Below are positions 15,607 to 23,229 of a stretch of 33,803 bases of DNA, piece after piece. The stretch covers positions 1 to 33,803 of the forward strand of contig JBLMZA010000134.1 of the NCBI GenBank assembly GCA_050258555.1, given 5' to 3'. Position numbers and translations under genes: made by a program. Below the pieces are notes generated by a model, which had not been told where the DNA came from, did no database searches, and saw only the letters and a program-made list of their open reading frames with translations. The stretch is from CAISDA01 sp050258555. GTDB taxonomy: Bacteria > Bacteroidota > Ignavibacteria > UBA10030 > UBA8401. How positions within the stretch are numbered: the stretch's first letter is position 1; each line of letters opens with the position of its first letter.

Positions 15607-16902
15607 ATGATACGATTCATCGATGCCCGCCTGCAGCGTCCGGCCGAGATTGCACTGCCGTCGCCGGTCGGGGAGACGGGGCAAACGACGGTAGAAGAGG
15701 CGGTCAAGGCGATCCTCGAACGCGTGCAGAAGGAAGGCGACGAGGCCGTCCGGTTGTACAACGAGAAGTTCGGGGGCGGGACCAAAAAGACGCTGCGCGT
15801 GAGCCCTGAGGAGATCGACGCCGCCTTCGCGCGCGCCGATAAAAAATTCATCAGAATCCTGCGGGCCGCCATAAAAAATATCCGGCGCTTTCACCGCGAA
15901 CAGAAGCGGTCCTCGTGGACGCTCGAGGAACGCGACGGCGCCGAACTGCGCCAGCTCATCCGTCCGATCGACAGGGCCGGCGTGTATGTGCCGGGGGGGA
16001 AGGCCGCCTATCCCTCGACGGTGCTCATGAACGTGATTCCGGCGCAGGAGGCGGGCGTGAAGGAGATTCACCTGGTGTCGCCGCCCGATGCCAAAGGCAA
16101 CGTGCATCAGGACGTGCTCACGGCGGCGAAGCTGCTCGGCGTCACCGATATCTATCGGGCGGGAGGGGCACAGGCGATCGCGGCGCTTGCCTTCGGCACC
16201 GGCACCATTCCGGCCGTCGACAAGATTGTCGGTCCGGGCAATATTTATGTGGCCACGGCAAAAAAGATGGTGTTCGGACGCGTGGGCATCGATTCGTTTG
16301 CCGGACCGAGCGAAGTCGTGGTGCTGGCGGACCGGACGGCCAATGCGGCATTTGTGGCGACCGACATGCTGGCCCAGGCCGAGCATGACGAACTCGCCTC
16401 GAGCGTGCTGGTGACGACCGATGAGGCGCTCGCGCACGATGTCACATCGATGCTCGAAGGATATGCGGGCGAGCTGCCGAGAGCCGAGATCATGAAGAAG
16501 GCGCTCGGATCGCGCTCGGCGGTCTACCTGGTCCGCTCGATCGCCGATGCCATCGAACTGACCAACCGCATGGCGCCCGAGCACCTCGAGATCATCACGA
16601 AGAATGATGAGTCGGTGCTGAAGAAAATCCGGCATGCCGGATCGATCTTTCTCGGCAACTATTCGCCGGTGGCGCTCGGCGATTATTATGCGGGGCCGAA
16701 CCATGTGCTTCCGACCGAACGCACGGCGCGCTTTGCCTCGCCGCTTTCGGTCGACGACTTCGTGAAGAAGTCGAGCGTCATCCGTTATACCCAGGCGCGC
16801 GTGCGCGCGGCGGCCGACGATGTGGCGGCGTTTGCCGCGCATGAAGGCCTCACGGCGCATGCGCTTTCAGTGACGATCAGGAAAGAAACGAACACCCAAT
16901 GA
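15607..16902 (+). CDS. hisD: Histidinol dehydrogenase
   Basis: Catalyses the last two steps of histidine synthesis, oxidising L-histidinol to L-histidine with two NAD. The 431-residue product has normal length. Visible are the NAD-region PGGKAAYPSTVLM, VGPGNIYVATAKK, the zinc-ligand segment MLAQAEHDE, the catalytic Glu/His pair in MAPEHLEI, and the YAGPNHVLPT and C-terminal HEGLTAHA segments carrying the remaining ligands. The stop overlaps the hisC start by ATGA, so the two are translationally coupled. No strong promoter is obvious in the 70 bp between the upstream terminator and the ATG. Confidence 0.97.
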   Translation: MIRFIDARLQRPAEIALPSPVGETGQTTVEEAVKAILERVQKEGDEAVRLYNEKFGGGTKKTLRVSPEEIDAAFARADKKFIRILRAAIKNIRRFHREQKRSSWTLEERDGAELRQLIRPIDRAGVYVPGGKAAYPSTVLMNVIPAQEAGVKEIHLVSPPDAKGNVHQDVLTAAKLLGVTDIYRAGGAQAIAALAFGTGTIPAVDKIVGPGNIYVATAKKMVFGRVGIDSFAGPSEVVVLADRTANAAFVATDMLAQAEHDELASSVLVTTDEALAHDVTSMLEGYAGELPRAEIMKKALGSRSAVYLVRSIADAIELTNRMAPEHLEIITKNDESVLKKIRHAGSIFLGNYSPVALGDYYAGPNHVLPTERTARFASPLSVDDFVKKSSVIRYTQARVRAAADDVAAFAAHEGLTAHALSVTIRKETNTQ

Positions 16903-17975
16903 ATGCTCTCGATCTTATCAAACCGGGCGTGCGCGCCCTCGATCAGTATGTGGTGAAGGGGAAGCCGATGTCTTCCTCGCTCATAAAATTGAACCAGAAC
17001 GAAAATCCGTTCGACGTGCCCGATGTCGTGAAGCGCGAAGTCGCGGAAGAGTTCCTGCAGTCGGCATGGAACCGCTATCCCGAAGTCTTTCCCGTGCAGC
17101 TGCTTGAAGCGCTCTCGGCCTACACAGGCCATCCGGTCGAAGGCATCCTGGCCGGCAACGGCTCGAACGAACTGATGTACACGGTGGCGATGGCGGTCGT
17201 CTCGCACGGCACGAAAGTGCTCATGGCCGAACCGACATTCTTTCTCTATGAGAAGATCATCCGCATCTGCGAAGGCGAGCTCATCACCGTGCCGATGAAC
17301 GACGACGACCTCTCCTATGCGCCCGAGCGGATCATCGAAGAAGCCGTGCGCGAGGAGCCCTCGCTCATCGTCCTTGTGTCGCCCAACAGTCCCACGGCGC
17401 AGTCGCTTCGCGCCTCCGAGATCGAAACGATCCTCACGCGCACCCGCTCGCTCGTGCTGGTCGATGAAGCGTATATCGAATTTTCGGACCGTCCGAGCGT
17501 TCAGCCGCTCATTGCGAAGTACGACCGGCTGATCGTGCTGCGCACATTCTCGAAGGCCTTCAGCCTTGCCGGGCTCCGGATCGGGTATCTGCTCACCAAT
17601 CCCGCCCTGTGTTCCGAACTCATGAAAGTGAAGGTGCCGTTTGCCGTCAACGCCTTCTCGGCATCCGTCGCCATTGCGCTCATGAAGGATCCCGTGATGC
17701 TCTCCGAGCGGATCGCATACATCAAGCAGGAGAAGAGGCGTGTCCAGGCCGCGCTCGCTTCGATTCCCGGCGTGAGGCTGTTTCCTTCTGATACAAATTT
17801 TCTTATCTTCAAAACAGAGCACGAAGCCGATGACCTCTTCGGAAAGCTTCTTGCGGACAATGTGCTCGTGCGGGATGTCAGTTCGTATCCGATGCTGGAG
17901 AAAGTGCTGCGCGTCAACATCGGAACCGTTGAAGAGAACAATGCCTTCCTTGCGTCGCTCACGCGCCATCTGTAG
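16899..17975 (+). CDS. hisC: Histidinol-phosphate aminotransferase
   Basis: PLP-dependent class II aminotransferase that converts imidazole-acetol phosphate and glutamate to histidinol phosphate. The 358-residue product shows LNQNENPFDVP near the N-terminus, the PLP-phosphate contact GNGSNELM, SPNSPTAQ, the PLP-binding Asp-x-x-Tyr in LVDEAYIEFS, and the Schiff-base lysine in RTFSKAFSLAGLRIGY. SPNSPTAQ has Ser where many members have Pro (NPNNPTG), a mild variation. Coupled to hisD by a 4-bp overlap. The other his genes are not in this window. Confidence 0.95.
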   Translation: MNALDLIKPGVRALDQYVVKGKPMSSSLIKLNQNENPFDVPDVVKREVAEEFLQSAWNRYPEVFPVQLLEALSAYTGHPVEGILAGNGSNELMYTVAMAVVSHGTKVLMAEPTFFLYEKIIRICEGELITVPMNDDDLSYAPERIIEEAVREEPSLIVLVSPNSPTAQSLRASEIETILTRTRSLVLVDEAYIEFSDRPSVQPLIAKYDRLIVLRTFSKAFSLAGLRIGYLLTNPALCSELMKVKVPFAVNAFSASVAIALMKDPVMLSERIAYIKQEKRRVQAALASIPGVRLFPSDTNFLIFKTEHEADDLFGKLLADNVLVRDVSSYPMLEKVLRVNIGTVEENNAFLASLTRHL

Positions 17976-18043
17976 GAGCGCGGGCGAGCGAAGAATCTCG
18001 TGATGGACTTTCCAAGGAAGCTTCACCAAGAGGAGAAAAATTC

Positions 18044-18628
18044 GTGGACAAAATACAGGTCGATATCTTAGGGATCTCATCCAGTCCTTCGAATGCCGGA
18101 GCCTACGCACTCATCCTGAAGGAACTGCATGGCAATCGCCGGCTGCCGATTATCATCGGCGCGTTTGAAGCGCAGGCGATCGCCCTCGAACTGGAAGGGA
18201 TGAAACCCCCCCGCCCGCTCACGCATGATCTGATGAAGACGATCATCGATACGTTCGCCGTATCGCTCAACGAGGTCTATATCAACGAACTGCGCGACGG
18301 GACGTTCTATGCGAAACTGATCATCGAAGGCGTCAGCAATACCGAAGAAATCGATTCGCGTCCGAGCGATGCCATCGCCCTTGCGGTGCGCTACAGCGTG
18401 CCGATGTTCGTGGACGCCGAAGTGCTCAATGAGGCCGGCATCAGGAGCGAGGGGGAGGAAGAAGAGCCCGAGCAGCCGCAGGAAGGCAGCGAAGAGCCCG
18501 TGAAGCAGTATACGACGAAGTACGAACAGCTGCAGGCCCAGCTTAAAGATGCGGTCGAAAAGGAAGATTACGAGCGCGCCGCCAAGATCAGGGACGAACT
18601 GCGCAAGCTCGGCGTCTCGGAACAGTAG
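18044..18628 (+). CDS. Bifunctional nuclease (DUF151) domain protein with C-terminal UVR motif
   Basis: The 194-residue product has a BFN/DUF151 domain at residues 1 to about 128 (PIIIGAFEAQAIALELEG and DSRPSDAIALAVR are the recognisable blocks). An acidic linker follows, then a UvrB/UvrC-type UVR motif near 160-192 (LKDAVEKEDYERAAKIRDEL). Some BFN proteins have been reported to have DNase and RNase activity; the UVR motif mediates protein contacts in nucleotide excision repair and in Clp/Mcs systems. The start is a GTG with AGGAG eight bases upstream; no ATG suits. It lies 68 bp after hisC, possibly in the same transcript, and ends at a terminator. Cellular role not settled. Confidence 0.9.
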   Translation: MDKIQVDILGISSSPSNAGAYALILKELHGNRRLPIIIGAFEAQAIALELEGMKPPRPLTHDLMKTIIDTFAVSLNEVYINELRDGTFYAKLIIEGVSNTEEIDSRPSDAIALAVRYSVPMFVDAEVLNEAGIRSEGEEEEPEQPQEGSEEPVKQYTTKYEQLQAQLKDAVEKEDYERAAKIRDELRKLGVSEQ

Positions 18629-18676
18629 AGACGCGGCTGGTACACCGCAGAGACGGAACGCTTCACTCAAAGCATC

Positions 18677-18733
18677 ATCCCGCCAGCAGCCTGCATGCAA
18701 GGGCGCATGCGCTTCTGGCGGGATTGTTATTTT
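18677..18733 (+). terminator. Intrinsic terminator after the BFN-UVR gene
   Basis: A 10-bp stem ATCCCGCCAG (18677-18686) pairs with 18715-18724; a second GCATGC pairing inside makes a branched or extended hairpin. TGTTATTTT follows on the plus strand. No U-run follows on the minus strand, so it does not serve pdxJ. Confidence 0.75.
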
Positions 18734-18753
18734 CCGTCGGCTGCCTGCCTTTC

Positions 18754-19467
18754 TTAACGCATCACAAGCGCCGCCATTTCCTTCACCGCCTGCTCGAGCC
18801 CGGCGAAGACGGCGCGCGCCATGATCGCATGCCCGATGCTGAGCTCATCGATCTCTTCGACGCCCACGATGGGCCGCACATTCCGGTAATTGAGTCCGTG
18901 TCCGGCGTTGACGCCGAGACCGAGGCGCTTGCCGTGGCGGGCGCCGATGCGGATCTCCTCCAGAAGCGCGCGGGCTTCCTGGTCCGAGCGCGCATTGGCA
19001 TACGTGCCGGTGTGAAGCTCGATCATATCGGCGCCGGTGTCATGCGATGCGTCGATCTGCTCGGGCGTCGGATCGACGAACATGCTCACGAGAATGTTCT
19101 TGCGGTGGAAGCGGTCGACCGCCTCGCGCAGCTGCTTGCGCTGCGCGCGCACATCGAGCCCGCCTTCGGTCGTCAGCTCCTGCCTTTTTTCCGGAACGAG
19201 CGTTACCATCTCGGGCACGACCTCCAGCGCGATGGCGATGATCTCCTCGCTTGCCGCCATTTCCAGGTCGAGCTTCGAGGCGACGGTCTGCCGCAGGATG
19301 CGCACGTCGCGGTCCATGATGTGACGCCGGTCTTCTCTCAGATGAACGACGATGCCCTGCGCACCGGCCGATTCGCAGATCGCCGCGGCCGCCACCGGAT
19401 CGGGCTCCATTCCTCCGCGGGCGTTGCGGAGCGTTGCTACATGATCGATGTTGATTGATAATTTCAT
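18754..19467 (-). CDS. pdxJ: Pyridoxine 5'-phosphate synthase
   Basis: Condenses 1-deoxy-xylulose 5-phosphate with the PdxA product to give pyridoxine phosphate, in DXP-dependent vitamin B6 synthesis. The 237-residue TIM-barrel protein shows NIDHVATLRNARG at the start, the catalytic-His segment HLREDRRHI, ELHTGTYA, and the conserved NAGHGLNYRN with the second catalytic histidine. The product supplies PLP for enzymes such as the neighbouring HisC. Transcribed alone on the minus strand, convergent with the BFN gene. Confidence 0.97.
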   Translation of the reverse strand: MKLSINIDHVATLRNARGGMEPDPVAAAAICESAGAQGIVVHLREDRRHIMDRDVRILRQTVASKLDLEMAASEEIIAIALEVVPEMVTLVPEKRQELTTEGGLDVRAQRKQLREAVDRFHRKNILVSMFVDPTPEQIDASHDTGADMIELHTGTYANARSDQEARALLEEIRIGARHGKRLGLGVNAGHGLNYRNVRPIVGVEEIDELSIGHAIMARAVFAGLEQAVKEMAALVMR

Positions 19468-19500
19468 CAGCGTGTCCTTCTTCCATTCAAGTCGTATCTA

Positions 19501-19528
19501 AAAGTAAGAAATTGCGCGTCCTCATCAA
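19501..19528 (-). promoter_or_regulatory. Candidate promoter of pdxJ
   Basis: Minus-strand TTGATG (complement of 19523-19528), 16-bp spacer and TACTTT (complement of 19501-19506), 33 bases before the pdxJ ATG. Only a fair match. Confidence 0.35.
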
Positions 19529-19624
19529 AATAAAAAGTGAACGATTCCGGCTGAAACCTTTTGCCTGTTCACGCGTAACACAACAGGTAATCCATGCACC
19601 GTCTCTATCGCAGTGAGGAACCCT

Positions 19625-21274
19625 ATGTCGATCCCGAAAACTCTTGCCTTCTGTCTCTGCTGCGCTCTGCTTTTGTCTCCGGCTGCTCAGGCCCTTCCGC
19701 GCGTTCTTCCGCCGCTCCAGCAGGCGGCCGGCCCCGATACGACGGAGGCCGACGAGAAGTTCGATTCGTTCCTTGATCAGCTCATTGCGCGCATACAGTC
19801 GAATATCGAGCAGTCATCCGACCGCACGGCATCGCGCGTTGAGGACCGCTTCGATGACGAGGAGGTCGAAGATTCCGTCGAAGTGATCACGGGCGACATG
19901 CTCGTGGCGCACGACGAGGTCGTGGACCGCGATCTCTATCTGAAGGACGGCACGCTCACCGTCGAAGGCACGCTTCACGGCAATGCGACCGTGCTGCGCG
20001 GCGATATCCGCGTCGCCTCCGGCGGACGCATCACGGGCAATGCCCATGTGATCAACGGCTCGGTCTACCGCGAGCCCGGCGGCGTGGTCGAAGGCGAAAT
20101 CCATGAGACGACCTCGATGCGCGGAAGCTTCTTCCGGCGCTATCTCGCCAAGCGCTCCGCAGACTCGTTCGAACCGCGATGGCTTCATGAAAACCTCTAC
20201 GTCGAAAGCCCCATCTTCCGCTATAACCGCGTCGAAGGCGTGTATCTCGGACTTTCCTCGATGAAGAAATTCTATTGGGACGGCCGCCGCATCATCTCCG
20301 GCTACGGCTCTGTGGGCTACGGATTTCTGACGCACCGGTGGCGGGGCCAATTGGGTCTCGACCGGCAGTTCGCCGGCTCGCTCGGACTCTTCGAGTTCGG
20401 AGGCGAGGGCCACAACCTCACCGATACGAAGGACGACTGGATCATTGGGCAGACGGAAAACACGCTCGCCGCGTTTCTTGTGCGCGAAGACTACCGCGAT
20501 CTTTTCCAGCGCGCCGGCTTTTCGGCCCATGTCGCCTGGTATACGAAGGGATCGCCGCTTTCCACCATGATCAATGCGGAATACCGCTACGACGATTATG
20601 AGTCGCTCTACCGGAACACGAACTGGTCGCTCTTCAAGAACAAGGACGGCTTCCGTGAGAATCCCGCGGTGAATGAAGGCCTCATGCGCTCGGTCGCCGT
20701 GACGGCCGGCATCAACACCGTGGGCAAAGCGAAGCATCTGCCGGCCGGATGGGACGCCATGGCGCAGGCCGAATTCGGCGGACGCTCGCTGGGCGGCGAC
20801 TTCTCGTTCACGCGCGCCATTCTCGATATCCGGCGCTATCAGCCGCTTTCGAAATACGACAACCTCAATGTGCGCATCCGCCTCGGATCGCTCGAAGGCG
20901 ACGCGATCGTCCAAAAATCGTTCGAAGTGGGCGGCGTCAACACGCTTCCCGCATTCGGCTTCAAGGAATTCGCCGGCAACCGCATGATGCTTGGCAACAT
21001 CGAATATGCCCTCAACGGCCGCGTCTTCGATAACGTGGACTTCTGGCCCGGTTCATTCACGCTGATTGTCTTTGCCGATGCGGGCAATGCGCAGACCGTC
21101 GGCACGGATGTCAAGGTCACCGACGGCTTCCAGGAATTCTCCGTGAAAAATCTGAAATCCGATATCGGCTTTGCCCTGGCATGGCATGACGGCTCGGCGC
21201 GGCTCGGCTTTGCCTGGCGCACCGACAAGGGCGCTCCGCCCATGGTCTTCCTGCGCCTGAGCAGGCCCTTTTAA
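19625..21274 (+). CDS. Outer-membrane Omp85-like barrel protein with N-terminal bactofilin-like repeats
   Basis: 549 residues. A signal peptide ends near residue 24 (SPAAQA). An acidic helical linker follows (about 40-85), then a run of short beta repeats at about 90-155 in which Val/Ile-x-Gly steps recur (VEGTLHGNATVLRG, then ASGGRITGN), like the right-handed beta-helix of bactofilins and other polymer-forming proteins. The remaining 390 residues alternate polar and hydrophobic residues and end in Phe. They contain the surface-antigen/Omp85 pattern: a GG turn (SFEVGGVNTLPAFG), FAGNRMMLGNIEYAL, and VFADAGNA. No POTRA domain is evident. I infer an outer-membrane barrel with a periplasmic repeat domain; substrate unknown. 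The ATG at 19625 is preferred over a GTG four codons earlier because of GAGG upstream. Confidence 0.75.
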   Translation: MSIPKTLAFCLCCALLLSPAAQALPRVLPPLQQAAGPDTTEADEKFDSFLDQLIARIQSNIEQSSDRTASRVEDRFDDEEVEDSVEVITGDMLVAHDEVVDRDLYLKDGTLTVEGTLHGNATVLRGDIRVASGGRITGNAHVINGSVYREPGGVVEGEIHETTSMRGSFFRRYLAKRSADSFEPRWLHENLYVESPIFRYNRVEGVYLGLSSMKKFYWDGRRIISGYGSVGYGFLTHRWRGQLGLDRQFAGSLGLFEFGGEGHNLTDTKDDWIIGQTENTLAAFLVREDYRDLFQRAGFSAHVAWYTKGSPLSTMINAEYRYDDYESLYRNTNWSLFKNKDGFRENPAVNEGLMRSVAVTAGINTVGKAKHLPAGWDAMAQAEFGGRSLGGDFSFTRAILDIRRYQPLSKYDNLNVRIRLGSLEGDAIVQKSFEVGGVNTLPAFGFKEFAGNRMMLGNIEYALNGRVFDNVDFWPGSFTLIVFADAGNAQTVGTDVKVTDGFQEFSVKNLKSDIGFALAWHDGSARLGFAWRTDKGAPPMVFLRLSRPF

Positions 21275-21298
21275 TGACGAACGAGGAAAGAACACACG

Positions 21299-21661
21299 AT
21301 GCCAACCTATATCACGAAACCCACGATCATCGAAGCGGCGGGCAATCTTCCGAAGATCATCGAGGAATACATCGGCCGCGTCAATTCGAAACACGGCGAT
21401 CTCTCCATCGCCCGCATGAAGAGCCCCGGCGGGTGGGTCGAACCGGGACAGGCGCCCGAGTTCGACGAATACACGATCGTGCTCGCCGGCATGCTTCGCG
21501 TCGAACACAAGGGCGGATCGATGGATGTCCGCGCAGGCCAGGCCATCATCGCCCATAAGGGCGAATGGATCCGCTACAGTTCTCCCGAAGAGGGCGGCGC
21601 CGAATACATCGCCGTGTGCCTGCCCGCGTTCTCTCCCGAGACCGTGCATCGCGACGAGTGA
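21299..21661 (+). CDS. Small single-domain cupin protein
   Basis: 120 residues, a single cupin barrel. The second half shows DEYTIVLAGMLRVEHKG, then VRAGQAIIAHKGEWIRYS, which follow the two cupin motifs. The metal-binding histidines of motif 1 are largely replaced: the region reads PEFDEYTIVL with only Glu and Asp. A metal site is therefore uncertain, and the protein may be a binding or isomerase-type cupin. It begins 24 bp after the barrel gene, with GAGGAAAG upstream, so the two are probably co-transcribed up to the terminator that follows. Substrate not predictable. Confidence 0.82.
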   Translation: MPTYITKPTIIEAAGNLPKIIEEYIGRVNSKHGDLSIARMKSPGGWVEPGQAPEFDEYTIVLAGMLRVEHKGGSMDVRAGQAIIAHKGEWIRYSSPEEGGAEYIAVCLPAFSPETVHRDE

Positions 21662-21718
21662 GCACGAGCGCGGAAAAGACTTTATTGATTTAATAACGGC
21701 ATTATAATTTTGATAAGT

Positions 21719-21760
21719 CGGGGACGGCATCGCATGTATGCCGTCCCCGTTTTCTTTTTT
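21719..21760 (+). terminator. Intrinsic terminator after the cupin gene
   Basis: A perfect 12-bp stem CGGGGACGGCAT (21719-21730) with a 7-nt loop and its complement (21738-21749) is followed by TTTTCTTTTTT. It separates the housekeeping genes from the glucomannan locus. Confidence 0.92.
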
Positions 21761-21852
21761 AAAACACGCCGAATCGGCTGATTCCTTCCTCATTCGGAAT
21801 TGGAACGAAAGTTGATTACTGTGTACAGCGTCATCTCACAGAAAGGGCCGTC

Positions 21853-23229
21853 ATGAACAACCGCATAGCGCCTGCCGTCGTTGCGATGCTCAGCGCCATG
21901 ATCTCGATGGGGTGCGCCGGCTCCCGGCCGTTTGCTGATGCGGACGGATATGTGCGCGTGGCAGGGACGCATTTCCGGCTGCAGGACAAGCCGTATTATT
22001 ATGGCGGCACGAACCTGTGGTACGCATGTTATCTCGGATCGCCGGGTTCGACAGGCGACCGCGGACGCTTGGTCAGAGAGCTCGATTCATTGGAGGCGCT
22101 CGGACTGACGAACATCCGCCTTCTGGCGGGTTCCGAACTCTCGCAGAAAATCCGTTCGGTGAAGCCGGCGATCGTCCGCTCGCCCGGCGTCGTGGACGAT
22201 TCGCTTCTGATCGGATTGGATTTCGTGCTGGCCGGGATGGCCGACCGGCGCATGAAAGCGGTGCTCTATCTCACGAACTACTGGGAATGGTCCGGCGGCA
22301 TGTCGCAGTATCTCGCCTGGGCCGAGGGCACGCCGACACTGGATCCGGAAGTGGACGGATGGGGCCCGTTCATGCAATATTCGGCGCGCTTCTACGGCCA
22401 TCGAGAGGCGAACGAACTCTTCCGGAGCTATGTGAAGCGTCTCGTGACGCGCATCAATACGGTCAACGGCCGCGCGTATGCGGAAGACCCGGTGATCATG
22501 GCCTGGCAGCTGGCCAACGAACCGCGGCCCGGCACCGACGATCCCGAAACGGCCGCGAATCTGCCGGCATACTACCGGTGGATCGATGAAACGGCCGCAT
22601 ACATCCGTTCGCTTGATACGAATCATCTGATCTCGACCGGCAGCGAGGGACTGGCAGGAAGCATACAGAGCGAGGAGTGTTATCTGACGGCGCACCGCCC
22701 GGCCAACATCGATTATCTCACCATCCATGTCTGGCCGCTCAACTGGGGATGGTTCGACCCGAAGCGGTATGAAGAGACGCTTCCTTCCTCGTGCGTGAAG
22801 GCGATCGCATATATCGGGAGGCATCTCAAGTTTGCGCGGCAGCTCGGCAAGCCGCTCGTGATGGAAGAGTTCGGCATCGGACGCGATACGGGCGCATTCG
22901 CTCCAGGCTCGGCCGTCACGGCGCGCGACCGGTACTTCAGCGCCGTCTTCGATGCGATGTACGACTCGGCGCGCGCGGGCTCTCCCATGGCCGGATCGAA
23001 CTTCTGGGCGTGGGCGGGCGAGGGGCGGACGCGAAACCCCGATGCCATGTGGAGGACGGGCGACCCGTTCACGGGCGATCCGCCGCAGGAGCCGCAGGGC
23101 GTGAATTCGGTCTTCGATACCGACCGCTCGACGATCACGATCATCAAAGCAAACGCCGCGCGCATGCGGAGGCTGGAAACGGGCGATGCGCGTTCCGGGC
23201 ATGCCATGAGTGCGAGGCAGACGCGATGA
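21853..23229 (+). CDS. Lipoprotein GH5 endo-beta-1,4-mannanase
   Basis: Predicted to cut the backbone of mannan or glucomannan at the cell surface or in the periplasm. The 458-residue product has a lipoprotein signal (hydrophobic stretch, then ISMGC, lipid-bearing Cys21; the box is slightly atypical). The GH5 TIM barrel resembles subfamily 7 mannanases. The acid/base Glu223 lies in WQLANEPRPG and the nucleophile Glu339 in VMEEFGIGR; the typical WEWSGGMSQYL and HVWPLNWGW segments line the cleft. It opens the glucomannan locus directly after a terminator. Its stop overlaps the start of the GH2 gene by ATGA. No promoter stands out; TTGGAA-18-TACAGC is the best guess. Confidence 0.92.
   Translation: MNNRIAPAVVAMLSAMISMGCAGSRPFADADGYVRVAGTHFRLQDKPYYYGGTNLWYACYLGSPGSTGDRGRLVRELDSLEALGLTNIRLLAGSELSQKIRSVKPAIVRSPGVVDDSLLIGLDFVLAGMADRRMKAVLYLTNYWEWSGGMSQYLAWAEGTPTLDPEVDGWGPFMQYSARFYGHREANELFRSYVKRLVTRINTVNGRAYAEDPVIMAWQLANEPRPGTDDPETAANLPAYYRWIDETAAYIRSLDTNHLISTGSEGLAGSIQSEECYLTAHRPANIDYLTIHVWPLNWGWFDPKRYEETLPSSCVKAIAYIGRHLKFARQLGKPLVMEEFGIGRDTGAFAPGSAVTARDRYFSAVFDAMYDSARAGSPMAGSNFWAWAGEGRTRNPDAMWRTGDPFTGDPPQEPQGVNSVFDTDRSTITIIKANAARMRRLETGDARSGHAMSARQTR

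Noticed and set aside
21762..21852. Operator palindromes such as CTGTGTACAG upstream of the GH5 lipoprotein gene
   Set aside because: Short arms of four bases, found once, and unrelated to the TTATC-N5-RATAA pattern.
22791..23225. Upstream extension of the GH2 frame inside the GH5 gene
   Set aside because: The 145 extra codons are an out-of-frame reading of the GH5 gene. The ATG at 23226, overlapping the GH5 stop, starts the family-like N-terminus.
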